DNA of 10,826 nucleotides, taken from positions 1-10,826 of the forward strand of contig DLXM01000007.1 of assembly GCA_003448835.1 (NCBI GenBank), read 5' to 3'. Positions 1-7,879 of the stretch are shown here, piece by piece; position 1 is the stretch's first letter, and each line of letters begins with the position of its first letter. The notes beneath the pieces are model-generated. The model saw nothing but the letters and a program-made list of their open reading frames with translations, searched no databases and had not been told where the DNA came from. Origin of the DNA: Bacteroidota bacterium (GTDB lineage Bacteria; Bacteroidota; Rhodothermia; Balneolales; HLUCCA01). Position numbers and translations under genes: made by a program.

Positions 1-648
1 GAGTTAGTTGGAGCCGACGTAGATAATGTCCGTCGTGGGATCGGAACAGACTCGCGTATTGGAAAGCGTTTCTTATTCCCTGGAATTGGGTATGGTGGAA
101 GCTGTTTCCCGAAAGATGTCCAGGCTTTGGATTTCACATCTGACGAGTTTGGATATAATTTCCAGATTTTGAAATCAGTTATGAATGTGAATGAAGCACA
201 AAAAGTATCAATTATCGGAAAAGTCAAAAAACACTTTGGAGATAATCTCAAAGGTAAAAAAATCGGTGTTTGGGGACTTTCATTTAAGCCGGAAACCGAT
301 GATGTTCGTGAAGCACCGGCATTGTATGTAGTTGATGAACTTTTGAAAGCTGGTGCACAGGTTTCGGCTTATGATCCAGAAGCGATGGAAACTTTCAAAA
401 TCGCTGTGGGCGATGCCAAAGCTAAACAAATTAACTTTGTGAAAAACTCTAAAGAAGCAATTAATGGGTCCGATGCTTTGGTAATTTGTACTGAATGGAA
501 TGAATTCAGACGACCGGACTTTGAAGAAATCAAACAACTTTTAAATTCCCCTATAATCTTTGATGGTCGAAATCTTTATGATCTCGACCGAATTGAAGAA
601 TCAGGAATTACCTATTACAGTGTAGGTCGAAGAAATATTAATGTCTAA
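1..648 (+). CDS. ugd: UDP-glucose 6-dehydrogenase, C-terminal part (5' end outside window)
   Basis: This cytoplasmic enzyme oxidises UDP-glucose to UDP-glucuronate with two NAD+. Frame 1 is open from the first base to a TAA at 646-648, giving 215 residues; the N-terminal NAD-binding half, roughly 220 residues going by family length, lies upstream. The active-site motif [10 protein letters not shown] is at visible residues 30-39, with the nucleophilic cysteine encoded at 103-105. The C-terminal UDP-binding domain carries [15 protein letters not shown] (nt about 280-325) and ends normally. A TTG at 127 lies after the catalytic motif and is not the start. The stop overlaps the next gene by 8 nt, and that gene consumes UDP-glucuronate, so the two are an operon. 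Related GDP-mannose or UDP-ManNAc dehydrogenases are possible in principle, but the downstream decarboxylase favours UDP-glucose as substrate. No damage is seen in the visible part. Confidence 0.93.
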   Translation, partial: ELVGADVDNVRRGIGTDSRIGKRFLFPGIGYGGSCFPKDVQALDFTSDEFGYNFQILKSVMNVNEAQKVSIIGKVKKHFGDNLKGKKIGVWGLSFKPETDDVREAPALYVVDELLKAGAQVSAYDPEAMETFKIAVGDAKAKQINFVKNSKEAINGSDALVICTEWNEFRRPDFEEIKQLLNSPIIFDGRNLYDLDRIEESGITYYSVGRRNINV

Positions 649-1576
649 ACGTGTCTTGATAACTGGAGGGGCCGGTTTTTTAGGCTCTCATCTTTGCGAT
701 AAATACCTGAGTTTAGGGTATGAAGTTATTTGCATGGATAATCTGTTAACCGGACGTATTGAAAACATTAATCATTTACTCCCACACGAGCGATTTACTT
801 TTATTCATCACGATGTAACAAATTACATCCATGTTTCAGATGAATTAGACCTCATCCTGCATTTTGCATCTCCCGCCTCGCCAATCGATTACCTTGAAAT
901 GCCAATTCAAACTCTAAAAGTTGGATCATTGGGCACGCATAATGCATTGGGATTGGCTAAAGCAAAAAAAGCACGGTTACTGTTGGCTTCCACAAGTGAA
1001 GTTTATGGTGACCCTCAGGTTCATCCACAAAGTGAAGAATATTGGGGAAATGTGAATCCAATTGGAAGTCGGGGCGTGTATGACGAGGCAAAAAGATTTG
1101 CTGAAGCTATTGTCATGGCATATCACAGATTTCATAATGTCGATACCCGAATCGTAAGAATATTTAATACTTATGGACCCCGAATGCGTCTTGATGACGG
1201 CAGAGCGTTACCAACTTTCATGGGACAGGCGCTTCGAGGTGAAGACATCACCATATTTGGGGATGGAAGTCAAACGCGGTCGTTTTGTTACGTAGACGAC
1301 ATCGTGGAAGGTGTTTATCGTTTATCGCAATGTGATTATGTCTACCCGGTAAATATTGGGAATCCTGCAGAAGTTTCGATCTTGGATTTCGCAAAAGAAA
1401 TTATCGCATTGACTAACAGTACTTCGAGAATTGTTTTTAAAGAGCTACCACAAGACGACCCCAAAATTCGGCAACCAGATGTATCAAAAGCACGTTCACT
1501 TTTGAAATGGGAAGCCAAAATTGACCGGACTACCGGTTTAAAAATGACACTCGATTTTATTAATAAAATTGTTTAA
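641..1576 (+). CDS. uxs: UDP-glucuronate decarboxylase (UDP-xylose synthase), SDR family
   Basis: This cytoplasmic enzyme converts UDP-glucuronate to UDP-xylose and CO2 through a 4-keto intermediate using bound NAD+. The protein has 311 residues, usual for bacterial soluble forms. The Rossmann dinucleotide motif GGAGFLG is at residues 9-15. The active site shows STSEVYGDP around 117-125, the YxxxK pair Tyr147/Lys151, then [10 protein letters not shown] near 173-182 and [14 protein letters not shown] near 207-220, all typical of the decarboxylase branch. Arg277 sits in DDPKIRQPD, a segment typical of the family. The ATG at 641 puts the Rossmann strand at the very N-terminus and lies inside the last codons of the preceding dehydrogenase gene, so translation is probably coupled. 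dTDP-glucose 4,6-dehydratase was considered, but the motifs and the neighbour fit xylose synthase better. A terminator follows closely. Confidence 0.92.
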   Translation: MSKRVLITGGAGFLGSHLCDKYLSLGYEVICMDNLLTGRIENINHLLPHERFTFIHHDVTNYIHVSDELDLILHFASPASPIDYLEMPIQTLKVGSLGTHNALGLAKAKKARLLLASTSEVYGDPQVHPQSEEYWGNVNPIGSRGVYDEAKRFAEAIVMAYHRFHNVDTRIVRIFNTYGPRMRLDDGRALPTFMGQALRGEDITIFGDGSQTRSFCYVDDIVEGVYRLSQCDYVYPVNIGNPAEVSILDFAKEIIALTNSTSRIVFKELPQDDPKIRQPDVSKARSLLKWEAKIDRTTGLKMTLDFINKIV

Positions 1577-1599
1577 TTCAAGGATATATCATTTTTTAC

Positions 1600-1634
1600 A
1601 GGGATAGCGTTTTATCGACGTCTATCCCTTTTTT
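1600..1634 (+). terminator. Rho-independent terminator after the UDP-xylose synthase gene
   Basis: The arms AGGGATAG (1600-1607) and CTATCCCT (1622-1629) are perfect reverse complements. Three further pairs, CGT (1608-1610) with ACG (1618-1620), extend the stem past a single bulged T at 1621, leaving a 7-nt loop. Six T residues (1629-1634) follow at once. There is no matching A-tract on the left, so it should work only for rightward transcription. It ends 11 nt before the carbamoyltransferase ATG, so it may act as an attenuator of the next operon rather than a full stop. Confidence 0.85.
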
Positions 1635-1639
1635 ATAAA
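1634..1639 (+). promoter_or_regulatory. Possible -10 element just before the carbamoyltransferase gene
   Basis: TATAAA lies immediately after the terminator T-run. With standard geometry, transcription would begin at about 1646, the A of the ATG, giving a leaderless mRNA. There is no Shine-Dalgarno sequence before this gene, which fits that idea. The -35 candidate at the right spacing, TTTATC at 1611-1616, is poor and falls in the hairpin loop. The sequence alone cannot separate a real promoter from AT-rich chance. Confidence 0.2.
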
Positions 1640-1645
1640 TAACTC

Positions 1646-3451
1646 ATGTTAATACTTGGAATATCCTGTTACTACCACGATTCAGCCGCAGCAATACTAC
1701 TGGACGGGATAATTGTTGCTGCAGCACAGGAAGAACGATTTACTCGTATTAAACACGATCAGGAATTTCCCCATAATGCCATCGAATATTGTCTTAAAAC
1801 TGCCAATTGTACCATAGATGATATTCAGATTGTAGCGTTTTATGACAAACCTTTTCTGAAATTCGAAAGACTACTTGAATCATATCTGGCTTATGCACCA
1901 TTTGGATTAAAAAGCGCCTGGAAAGGTTTACCCATATGGATCAAGGAAAAATTATGGATTTCTGACCGCATTAAATCTGAGTTAAAGTATGAAGGGAAAT
2001 TACTATTCCCTGAGCATCATCAGTCACACGCTGCATCTGCTTTTTTCCCATCTCCATTTAAAGAATCAGCCATATTGACAATGGATGGTGTGGGAGAGTG
2101 GACCACGTCATCAATAAGCCATGGTGTAAACAACAAGATTAATCTTATAGCTGAGCAAAAATTCCCACACTCAATCGGACTACTTTATTCAGCTTTCACC
2201 TATTTCACGGGATTTAAGGTAAACTCCGGCGAGTATAAACTAATGGGACTCGCACCATATGGCAGTCCGGTATATACTGATTTAATCTATGAGCATCTTA
2301 TTGATTTAAAATCCGATGGTTCTTTTTCAATGAATCAGCAATATTTTAATTATACATCCGGATTGACCATGACGAATAAAAAATTCGCCAATCTATTCGG
2401 TGGACCTCCACGAAAAGCTGAATCAGCAATAACTCAACGGGAAATGGATCTTGCGGCATCGATCCAACAGGTTACTGAGGAAATTGTTTTTCGCTCAGCG
2501 ATTCATGCAAAAAAGCTTACTGGATCCAGAAATCTGTGCCTGGCAGGTGGTGTGGCATTAAACTGTGTTTCAAATGGCAAACTAAAACAATGTAATGAAT
2601 TTGATTCTATCTGGGTTCAACCATCATCCGGTGATGCAGGTGGAGCATTGGGAGCAGCATTGTTTGCATGGTTTCAGTATTCTGATATGGAAAGAAATCC
2701 AGATATATCTGATAATATGTCAGGTGCATACCTTGGCCCTGAATGGACAAATACCGAAATTGAATCATGGGTTTGTCGAGAAAAATTGCCTGCTCAATTC
2801 CTTGATAATGATAAACTCATTCAAATGACAGCAGATTACTTATCAAAAGGCCGCGTAGTTGGATGGTTTCAGGATCGGATGGAATTTGGTCCTCGGGCTT
2901 TAGGAAACAGATCTATATTGGGTGATCCTCGATCTGAGGAAATGCAAAAAGTCCTGAATTTGAAAATTAAATTCCGGGAGAGTTTCAGACCATTTGCTCC
3001 CAGTGTGCTTGAAGAAAAGGTATCTGAATATTTTGATTTTGAAGGTGTGAGTCCATATATGCTTATGGTAGCATCGGTTAAAAAAAATCGATTACATAAT
3101 CTGGATGAACAAAAGGTTGGCTTTGATAAACTATATCAGAAAAGATCTGAATTACCTGCAATAACACATGTTGATAACTCTGCACGTATCCAGACGGTTA
3201 GTAAAAAAACAAATCCAAAATATCATGCATTAATTTCCGAATTTGAAAAATTGACCGGATGTCCCGTGCTTATTAATACGAGTTTTAATGTGAGGGGAGA
3301 GCCTATTGTTTGTACCCCTGAGGATGCATATAAATGCTTCATGAGGACAAATATGGATGTATTGGTAGTAGGAAATCATGTATTTTTGAAGGAAGATCAA
3401 CCGACTCAAGATCATGATGAATCGTGGAAAGAAGAATTTGTACTCGACTAA
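1646..3451 (+). CDS. O-carbamoyltransferase, NodU/CmcH/SxtI family
   Basis: Enzymes of this family move the carbamoyl group of carbamoyl phosphate to a hydroxyl of a sugar or natural product through a carbamoyl-adenylate. The 601-residue length is normal and both domains are complete. The N-terminal Kae1-like domain (about 1-350) has YYHDSAAA at 9-16 and HHQSHAASA at 124-132. His124, His128, Asp147 (in MDGVGEW) and Asp330 (in SSGDAGGA) fit the family's metal site by spacing. The C-terminal carbamoyltransferase domain (about 395-585) shows GPRALGNRSIL at 415-425 and INTSFNVRGEPIV at 543-555. The start is the first ATG after the terminator and gives the standard N-terminus; no Shine-Dalgarno is visible. 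The next gene begins directly after the stop. The acceptor cannot be read from the sequence. The UDP-xylose genes upstream and the SxtJ partner suggest a surface glycan or secreted product, which is inference. Confidence 0.92.
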   Translation: MLILGISCYYHDSAAAILLDGIIVAAAQEERFTRIKHDQEFPHNAIEYCLKTANCTIDDIQIVAFYDKPFLKFERLLESYLAYAPFGLKSAWKGLPIWIKEKLWISDRIKSELKYEGKLLFPEHHQSHAASAFFPSPFKESAILTMDGVGEWTTSSISHGVNNKINLIAEQKFPHSIGLLYSAFTYFTGFKVNSGEYKLMGLAPYGSPVYTDLIYEHLIDLKSDGSFSMNQQYFNYTSGLTMTNKKFANLFGGPPRKAESAITQREMDLAASIQQVTEEIVFRSAIHAKKLTGSRNLCLAGGVALNCVSNGKLKQCNEFDSIWVQPSSGDAGGALGAALFAWFQYSDMERNPDISDNMSGAYLGPEWTNTEIESWVCREKLPAQFLDNDKLIQMTADYLSKGRVVGWFQDRMEFGPRALGNRSILGDPRSEEMQKVLNLKIKFRESFRPFAPSVLEEKVSEYFDFEGVSPYMLMVASVKKNRLHNLDEQKVGFDKLYQKRSELPAITHVDNSARIQTVSKKTNPKYHALISEFEKLTGCPVLINTSFNVRGEPIVCTPEDAYKCFMRTNMDVLVVGNHVFLKEDQPTQDHDESWKEEFVLD

Positions 3452-3886
3452 ATGAAACAACTTTGGAATAATATTGACGCTTCACCCAAAAAAATCAGGG
3501 AATTTGGCTTAGTAATTTTTGTCGTTGTAGGGTTAATTATACCTGCAATCATATTTTATAAACACGGTATTCATATTTCAAATACCGTGATGTACCTGTT
3601 TTCTTTCAGTTCTATTTTCTTCATTGCTTCAGCTTTTTTCCACTCGATTATGAGACCCATCTATAAATCGTGGATGTTACTGGCATTAGGAATGGGTTTT
3701 GTGATGACAAGAGTCATAATTACTTTGGTTTACTTATTGTTAATGACTCCAATTGGATTGATACGACGATTATCTGGGAGTGAAACTCCTAAGGATATCA
3801 GAAATTTTAAAAAGAACGATTCAGTAAGCTATTGGATATTACGTGATGATCCATACTCAAAAGAATCAACAGAAAGGCAATTTTAG
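3452..3886 (+). CDS. SxtJ-family small membrane protein
   Basis: This 144-residue inner-membrane protein has no known biochemical activity. Hydrophobic segments are at about 17-36, 45-63 and 72-104, the last long enough to be one extended or kinked helix. The N-terminus (NNIDASPKKIREFG) and the end (SVSYWILRDDP) match my memory of SxtJ proteins, which follow SxtI-type carbamoyltransferases in saxitoxin and exopolysaccharide loci. The ATG directly abuts the TAA of the carbamoyltransferase, so the two are co-translated, and the pairing supports both calls. In such loci a very small third membrane protein (SxtK/DUF5989) often follows; here only 2 nt separate this stop from ackA, so it is missing. 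A role in docking the carbamoyltransferase at the membrane is inference. Confidence 0.75.
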   Translation: MKQLWNNIDASPKKIREFGLVIFVVVGLIIPAIIFYKHGIHISNTVMYLFSFSSIFFIASAFFHSIMRPIYKSWMLLALGMGFVMTRVIITLVYLLLMTPIGLIRRLSGSETPKDIRNFKKNDSVSYWILRDDPYSKESTERQF

Positions 3887-3888
3887 AA

Positions 3889-5112
3889 ATGTTAACCCTG
3901 GTTATAAACTGTGGTAGTTCATCAGTTAAATATCAACTAATTGATACCGGAAGCAGAGAAAAAAAAGCTTCCGGTATGGTCGAACGTATTGGAGCAGTTA
4001 CTGCAATTATCACTCATGATCAGCCTGATAAAAAGAATATCAAACGAACATTGCCTGTTGAAACCCACACACAGGCGCTCAAAGAGATTATGGAATATTT
4101 GATGTCACCGGAATCAGGACTTCTGAATTCTCCTTCTGACATACAAGCTGTAGGACATCGGGTAGTTCATGGTGGAGAGACTTTCAAAGATTCTGTCCAT
4201 ATTGATGATGCCGTCATTGAAGCAATAGAACATGCATTTGATTTAGCTCCATTGCACAATCCTCCAAACTTAAAAGGGATTGAAGCGGCAATGAAATACT
4301 TACCTGAGGCCGTTCATGTGGCTGTTTTCGACACAGCATTTCATCATTCCATTCCAGCCGAAGCATATTTATATGCCATTCCTAACCGCTTGTATCGCCG
4401 ATATAAGATCAGGAAATACGGATTTCATGGTACATCTCACTATTATGTCAGTCGCCATTATTACCAGATGAAGGGGATAAAAGCAGAAGGCACCAAAGTT
4501 ATTACTTGTCATCTTGGAAATGGTTGTTCGCTTGCTGCCATTAAAGATGGTAAAAGCATAGACACAACAATGGGTTTTACCCCACTAAGTGGATTGGTAA
4601 TGGGTACCAGAAGTGGTGATATTGATCCATCGATTCTTTTTTATTTAGTTGAAAAAGAAGAATTACCGTTGAATCATCTACATGCGATGCTCAATCGAAG
4701 TAGTGGGCTCCTCGGATTAAGTGGGTATGCGGCCGATATGAGGGATTTATTATCTGAGGCCGAAAATGGAGATCGTAGATGCGAACAGGCAATTGATGTT
4801 TATTGTTATCGAATCAGGCAATATCTGGGATCGTATTTTGCAGTTATGAATGGTTGTGATGCTATCATATTCACTGCAGGAGTCGGTGAGAACTCTGCCC
4901 AAATTCGGACTAAAGTGTGCTCAAACCTTGAGTATTTAGGAGTAAAAATTGATGAAACCCGAAACTCAAATCCAGATAAACTCAAAGAGTATAAAATCTC
5001 CGCTGATGATTCAAAAGTTGAAGTTTATGTTGTTCCAACCGATGAAGAAATGGTGATCGCTTTAGATGCAGCAAAGATAGCTAATGGTTTTAGACAATCA
5101 CCCTGGGTTTAA
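3889..5112 (+). CDS. ackA: Acetate kinase
   Basis: Acetate kinase reversibly converts acetate and ATP to acetyl phosphate and ADP in the cytoplasm; with Pta, encoded two genes on, it makes or uses acetyl-CoA. The 407-residue length is normal. The N-terminal signature VINCGSSSVKYQL contains Asn7. Residues at the positions known from the Methanosarcina thermophila enzyme are present: Arg91 (GHRVVHGGE), Asp148 (VFDTAFH), His180 (GFHGTSH) and Arg241 (MGTRSGD). TAGVGENS is near 329-336 and the late glutamate lies in PTDEEM near 383-388. No key residue is missing. A purine-rich GAAAGG at 3872-3877, 11 nt before the ATG, is the best ribosome-binding-like site in the window. The gene starts 2 nt after the SxtJ stop, and its TAA overlaps the next ATG by 1 nt. 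Propionate kinase activity is possible, but pta nearby favours acetate. Confidence 0.96.
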   Translation: MLTLVINCGSSSVKYQLIDTGSREKKASGMVERIGAVTAIITHDQPDKKNIKRTLPVETHTQALKEIMEYLMSPESGLLNSPSDIQAVGHRVVHGGETFKDSVHIDDAVIEAIEHAFDLAPLHNPPNLKGIEAAMKYLPEAVHVAVFDTAFHHSIPAEAYLYAIPNRLYRRYKIRKYGFHGTSHYYVSRHYYQMKGIKAEGTKVITCHLGNGCSLAAIKDGKSIDTTMGFTPLSGLVMGTRSGDIDPSILFYLVEKEELPLNHLHAMLNRSSGLLGLSGYAADMRDLLSEAENGDRRCEQAIDVYCYRIRQYLGSYFAVMNGCDAIIFTAGVGENSAQIRTKVCSNLEYLGVKIDETRNSNPDKLKEYKISADDSKVEVYVVPTDEEMVIALDAAKIANGFRQSPWV

Positions 5113-6893
5113 TGAAATTATCTAACATTTTTATCAGCATTTCTATCTTAGTTCTGTTAACTGCATGTACCAGTAGTAAGTGGGTATCCTCAAATGAACT
5201 GGTGTTAGATATTGAAAGTGCGCAAACATTAGAGTCATTTCCAATACTGAAAGTAACTACAAATCCGACCCCTAATAACCCAATACTTGAAATTTCAGTC
5301 TATAATAATCGGTTGATTCAGTCCCCAATGAGGTATGAAAGTCAACGTGTTATCCAAAAATACCGACCCAGATATGGATTTATGGCAGCCGGAATATTGG
5401 GTTCTGCAGCGTTATTCTATATCGCAAGCACAGATAAAATATCTGAAAGAACAAGGAGTAAAACCCAACAAAATATTCTGAGATTAACAGGGGTTGGTGC
5501 CTTGCTTGGTGGTGCTTTACAATTAAAACCCGTGGGTCCTCCTATTTATACTGGTGAGAAAAAAATATTTGGTGAAACTGATTTAATCATTACAAGAGAT
5601 TCAAGTGAATTATTTTCTGATCCGATTGTGGTTCGTATGAATGCTGCGTTTAATGGGTCATCATTGGTTAGTGGAATTGAACGAGCGGTCACAAGTACAT
5701 ACACATTCAATTTGATCGATGAGCTAAGACTTCGATCTATCATTCCAGACTCACTTTCTTATTTTGATATCCAACTAGTTACTAATTATCAAGTATTGGA
5801 TCTAAAAGTACCGGTTGATGCAGTTATGAATAAGTTTGTTCGAATTAATGGGAATAGTGTCGCTCTACGCAGTTCGCCATCCGAATTACTTCCAAATGTA
5901 ATTACTACTGTTGCTGAAGCAAGTTTTTTGCCTTGGGTCGAATCATTACAAAATGGATGGTATAAGGTCATGCTGGGTGCCACTCCGGCATATGTAAATA
6001 CGAGTTCAAGTGAATTGGTTTGGCGTGTTTCCAATGGGTCGAGTTCGGATTTTATAGTAACTACACCAGCCGGGAATTATGGGTCTGTTGATGTTGAGAC
6101 AAATATTCCAGTCACTGATATTCAAAATCAGAAAGCTATTGGAATCATCTTTACAAATGAAAATTATGGTATTGATATTAAATCCTTATCAAATGCCCAT
6201 CGAAGTGGAAAATTAGTTCAGGATTATTTGATCAATGCATTAGGGTACCAGGAAAGTCGGGTCTTATCGCTAGCTTATCAGGGTGGCGATAACAAATTTT
6301 ATAATGATTTGGATATAAACCAGGAGTTGAATCTATTAAATGGTCTAAAGGTTGACTCAGACACCGATATATTCTTCTATTTTAATGGAATAAGTAAACT
6401 ACAGTTAAATAATAATATACCTGAATCATATTTAATCGCATCGAGTCAGGATAGTAACAATGAAATCCATTTAGACACATTAGTTACAAGTATTAAGAGA
6501 TTGAATCCGGCTTCATTTACTCTAATTCTGGACACCGATTATAGCAATACTACCTTGTTTAATATTTCACAAGCAAATGTACCTTTTTTGCAATCTCAAT
6601 TGCAGGAAATGCTCAATGGCTTTGAGCGAAGCTCGATTTTTTTAGCATCAAATGTAGATCAAATTGCCGGTAATTATGTTTCCAGAGACTTGAGAACAGA
6701 TCGTGTACATGGAATTTTGACCTATTATTTCACACAAGCCATTAAAGATAGCAACACTCAAATTGATCAAATTAGAGAGTATTTACGCAGAAATGTTGCT
6801 TTTACTTCTCGTCGTTTACACGACAGAACCCAAGATCCGATTATATTATACAACGAATCTTATAATTTACTGCGTCCAACATCTGACCCATGA
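5112..6893 (+). CDS. Lipoprotein with SH3-like domain and catalytically dead caspase (C14) fold
   Basis: I recognise domains here but no named gene. The 593-residue protein starts with a lipoprotein signal peptide ending LLTAC, so Cys19 should be lipidated. Residues about 91-106 and 121-138 are small-residue-rich hydrophobic stretches that could form a membrane hairpin. Residues about 150-240 look beta-rich and unassigned. Residues about 243-305 resemble a bacterial SH3 domain (VALRSSPSELLPNVITTV, GWYKVMLG, AYVN). Residues about 341-575 follow the peptidase C14 (caspase) pattern: the first strand IGIIFTNENYG, then LGYQ, FFYFNGIS at 421-428, LILDTDYS at 471-478, SIFLASNVDQIA and HGILTYYFTQAI. 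The catalytic His position is Ile427 and the catalytic Cys position is Asp476. There is no cysteine after residue 19, so it cannot be a cysteine protease. The start overlaps the ackA stop by 1 nt and the stop overlaps pta by 4 nt. A scaffolding or sensing role at the envelope is inference. Confidence 0.8.
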   Translation: MKLSNIFISISILVLLTACTSSKWVSSNELVLDIESAQTLESFPILKVTTNPTPNNPILEISVYNNRLIQSPMRYESQRVIQKYRPRYGFMAAGILGSAALFYIASTDKISERTRSKTQQNILRLTGVGALLGGALQLKPVGPPIYTGEKKIFGETDLIITRDSSELFSDPIVVRMNAAFNGSSLVSGIERAVTSTYTFNLIDELRLRSIIPDSLSYFDIQLVTNYQVLDLKVPVDAVMNKFVRINGNSVALRSSPSELLPNVITTVAEASFLPWVESLQNGWYKVMLGATPAYVNTSSSELVWRVSNGSSSDFIVTTPAGNYGSVDVETNIPVTDIQNQKAIGIIFTNENYGIDIKSLSNAHRSGKLVQDYLINALGYQESRVLSLAYQGGDNKFYNDLDINQELNLLNGLKVDSDTDIFFYFNGISKLQLNNNIPESYLIASSQDSNNEIHLDTLVTSIKRLNPASFTLILDTDYSNTTLFNISQANVPFLQSQLQEMLNGFERSSIFLASNVDQIAGNYVSRDLRTDRVHGILTYYFTQAIKDSNTQIDQIREYLRRNVAFTSRRLHDRTQDPIILYNESYNLLRPTSDP

Positions 6894-7879
6894 GAATTAT
6901 GAAACTAATTGATGAAATAAAATCTAAAGCATCAAAACTCAACAAACGAATTGTTTTTCCTGAGTCAATGGATGTTAGGACACTAAAAGCTGCAATTTTT
7001 TTGATGGATAATAAAATTTGTACTCCCATTTTAATCGGTGATTCAAATGAAGTTAAATTATTTGCATCAAAATCCGGACTCAATCTACCCGATTCGATTC
7101 AAATAATCCATCCTGTATCAGACCCCAGATTTGTAGAATATTCGTTATGGTTTTTTGAGAAAAGAAAATCAAAAGGTTTGAGTGAGGATGCCGCTAAATC
7201 TTTAATGCAGTCAAGTCTATATTTTGCTGCTTCAATGGTTGTGCATAATGATGCTGATGGCTGTGTCTCTGGTGCAGTTAATACAACCGGAGATGTTCTT
7301 AAAGCGGCATTTCAGGTCATTGGGATGAAGAAAGGATCTTCAGTTGTAAGTAGTATCTTCCTAATGAGCTTGCCAGATGGGAGGAATTTCACCTATGGTG
7401 ATTGTGCCGTTGTGCCTTACCCTGATTCTGAACAGCTAGCCAGTATTGCAGTAGACTCAGCTGAAACCCATGAACGCCTGATTGGTACTGAACCGAAAGT
7501 AGCTATGTTATCCTTCTCAACAAAAGGTAGCGCAAAACACGACATGGTTGGACTAGTCCAGAATGCTTTTCATATAGCGAAAAGAAAAAATCCAACTTTG
7601 CATATAGATGGTGAATTGCAATTTGATGCAGCGTTACTTCCAGAAATTGGAAATAAAAAAGCACCTGATTCTGAAGTTGCCGGAATAGCGAATGTATTTA
7701 TTTTTCCGAATTTAGATGCAGGTAATATTGCATACAAAATTACTGAACGATTAGCCGGAGCAACCGCAACAGGACCGATTATTCAAGGTCTAAATGCCCC
7801 AATGAATGATTTATCCCGTGGTAGTTCATGGGAAGATATCGTGAACACTGCAGCAGTTACTTGTTTACAGGCTCAGTAA
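6890..7879 (+). CDS. pta: Phosphate acetyltransferase (short form)
   Basis: Pta interconverts acetyl-CoA plus phosphate with acetyl phosphate plus CoA, completing the acetate pathway with AckA. At 329 residues it is the catalytic domain alone, without the long N-terminal regulatory region of enterobacterial Pta. Signatures seen are RIVFPESMDVRT (20-31), SFSTKGSAKH (208-217), IFPNLDAGNIAYK (271-283), GPIIQGL (295-301) and NDLSRG (306-311). Ser309, Arg310 and Asp316 fall at the same numbers as the active-site residues of the Methanosarcina thermophila enzyme. The ATG at 6890 overlaps the preceding TGA (ATGA), indicating coupled translation; an in-frame ATG at 6899 is a possible alternative and would remove three residues. 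Phosphate butyryltransferase is related, but the motifs and the ackA in the same operon favour acetyl transfer. The last 7 nt overlap the convergent amylase gene. Confidence 0.95.
   Translation: MRIMKLIDEIKSKASKLNKRIVFPESMDVRTLKAAIFLMDNKICTPILIGDSNEVKLFASKSGLNLPDSIQIIHPVSDPRFVEYSLWFFEKRKSKGLSEDAAKSLMQSSLYFAASMVVHNDADGCVSGAVNTTGDVLKAAFQVIGMKKGSSVVSSIFLMSLPDGRNFTYGDCAVVPYPDSEQLASIAVDSAETHERLIGTEPKVAMLSFSTKGSAKHDMVGLVQNAFHIAKRKNPTLHIDGELQFDAALLPEIGNKKAPDSEVAGIANVFIFPNLDAGNIAYKITERLAGATATGPIIQGLNAPMNDLSRGSSWEDIVNTAAVTCLQAQ

Noticed and set aside
3230..3460. 76-codon open frame on the minus strand across the carbamoyltransferase/SxtJ junction
   Set aside because: It is antisense to the conserved C-terminal carbamoyltransferase motifs and has no recognisable features.
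3889..5112. Idea that the acetate kinase is really a carbamoyl-phosphate source for the carbamoyltransferase
   Set aside because: All acetate kinase active-site residues are present, pta is in the same operon, and nothing in the sequence points to carbamate as substrate. Carbamoyl phosphate normally comes from the pyrimidine/arginine pathway.
6532..6546. Possibility that the missing caspase Cys/His result from sequencing error or a frameshift
   Set aside because: The frame is continuous through the fold, residues flanking both sites match the family pattern, and two separate substitutions plus a complete lack of other cysteines are unlikely from error.
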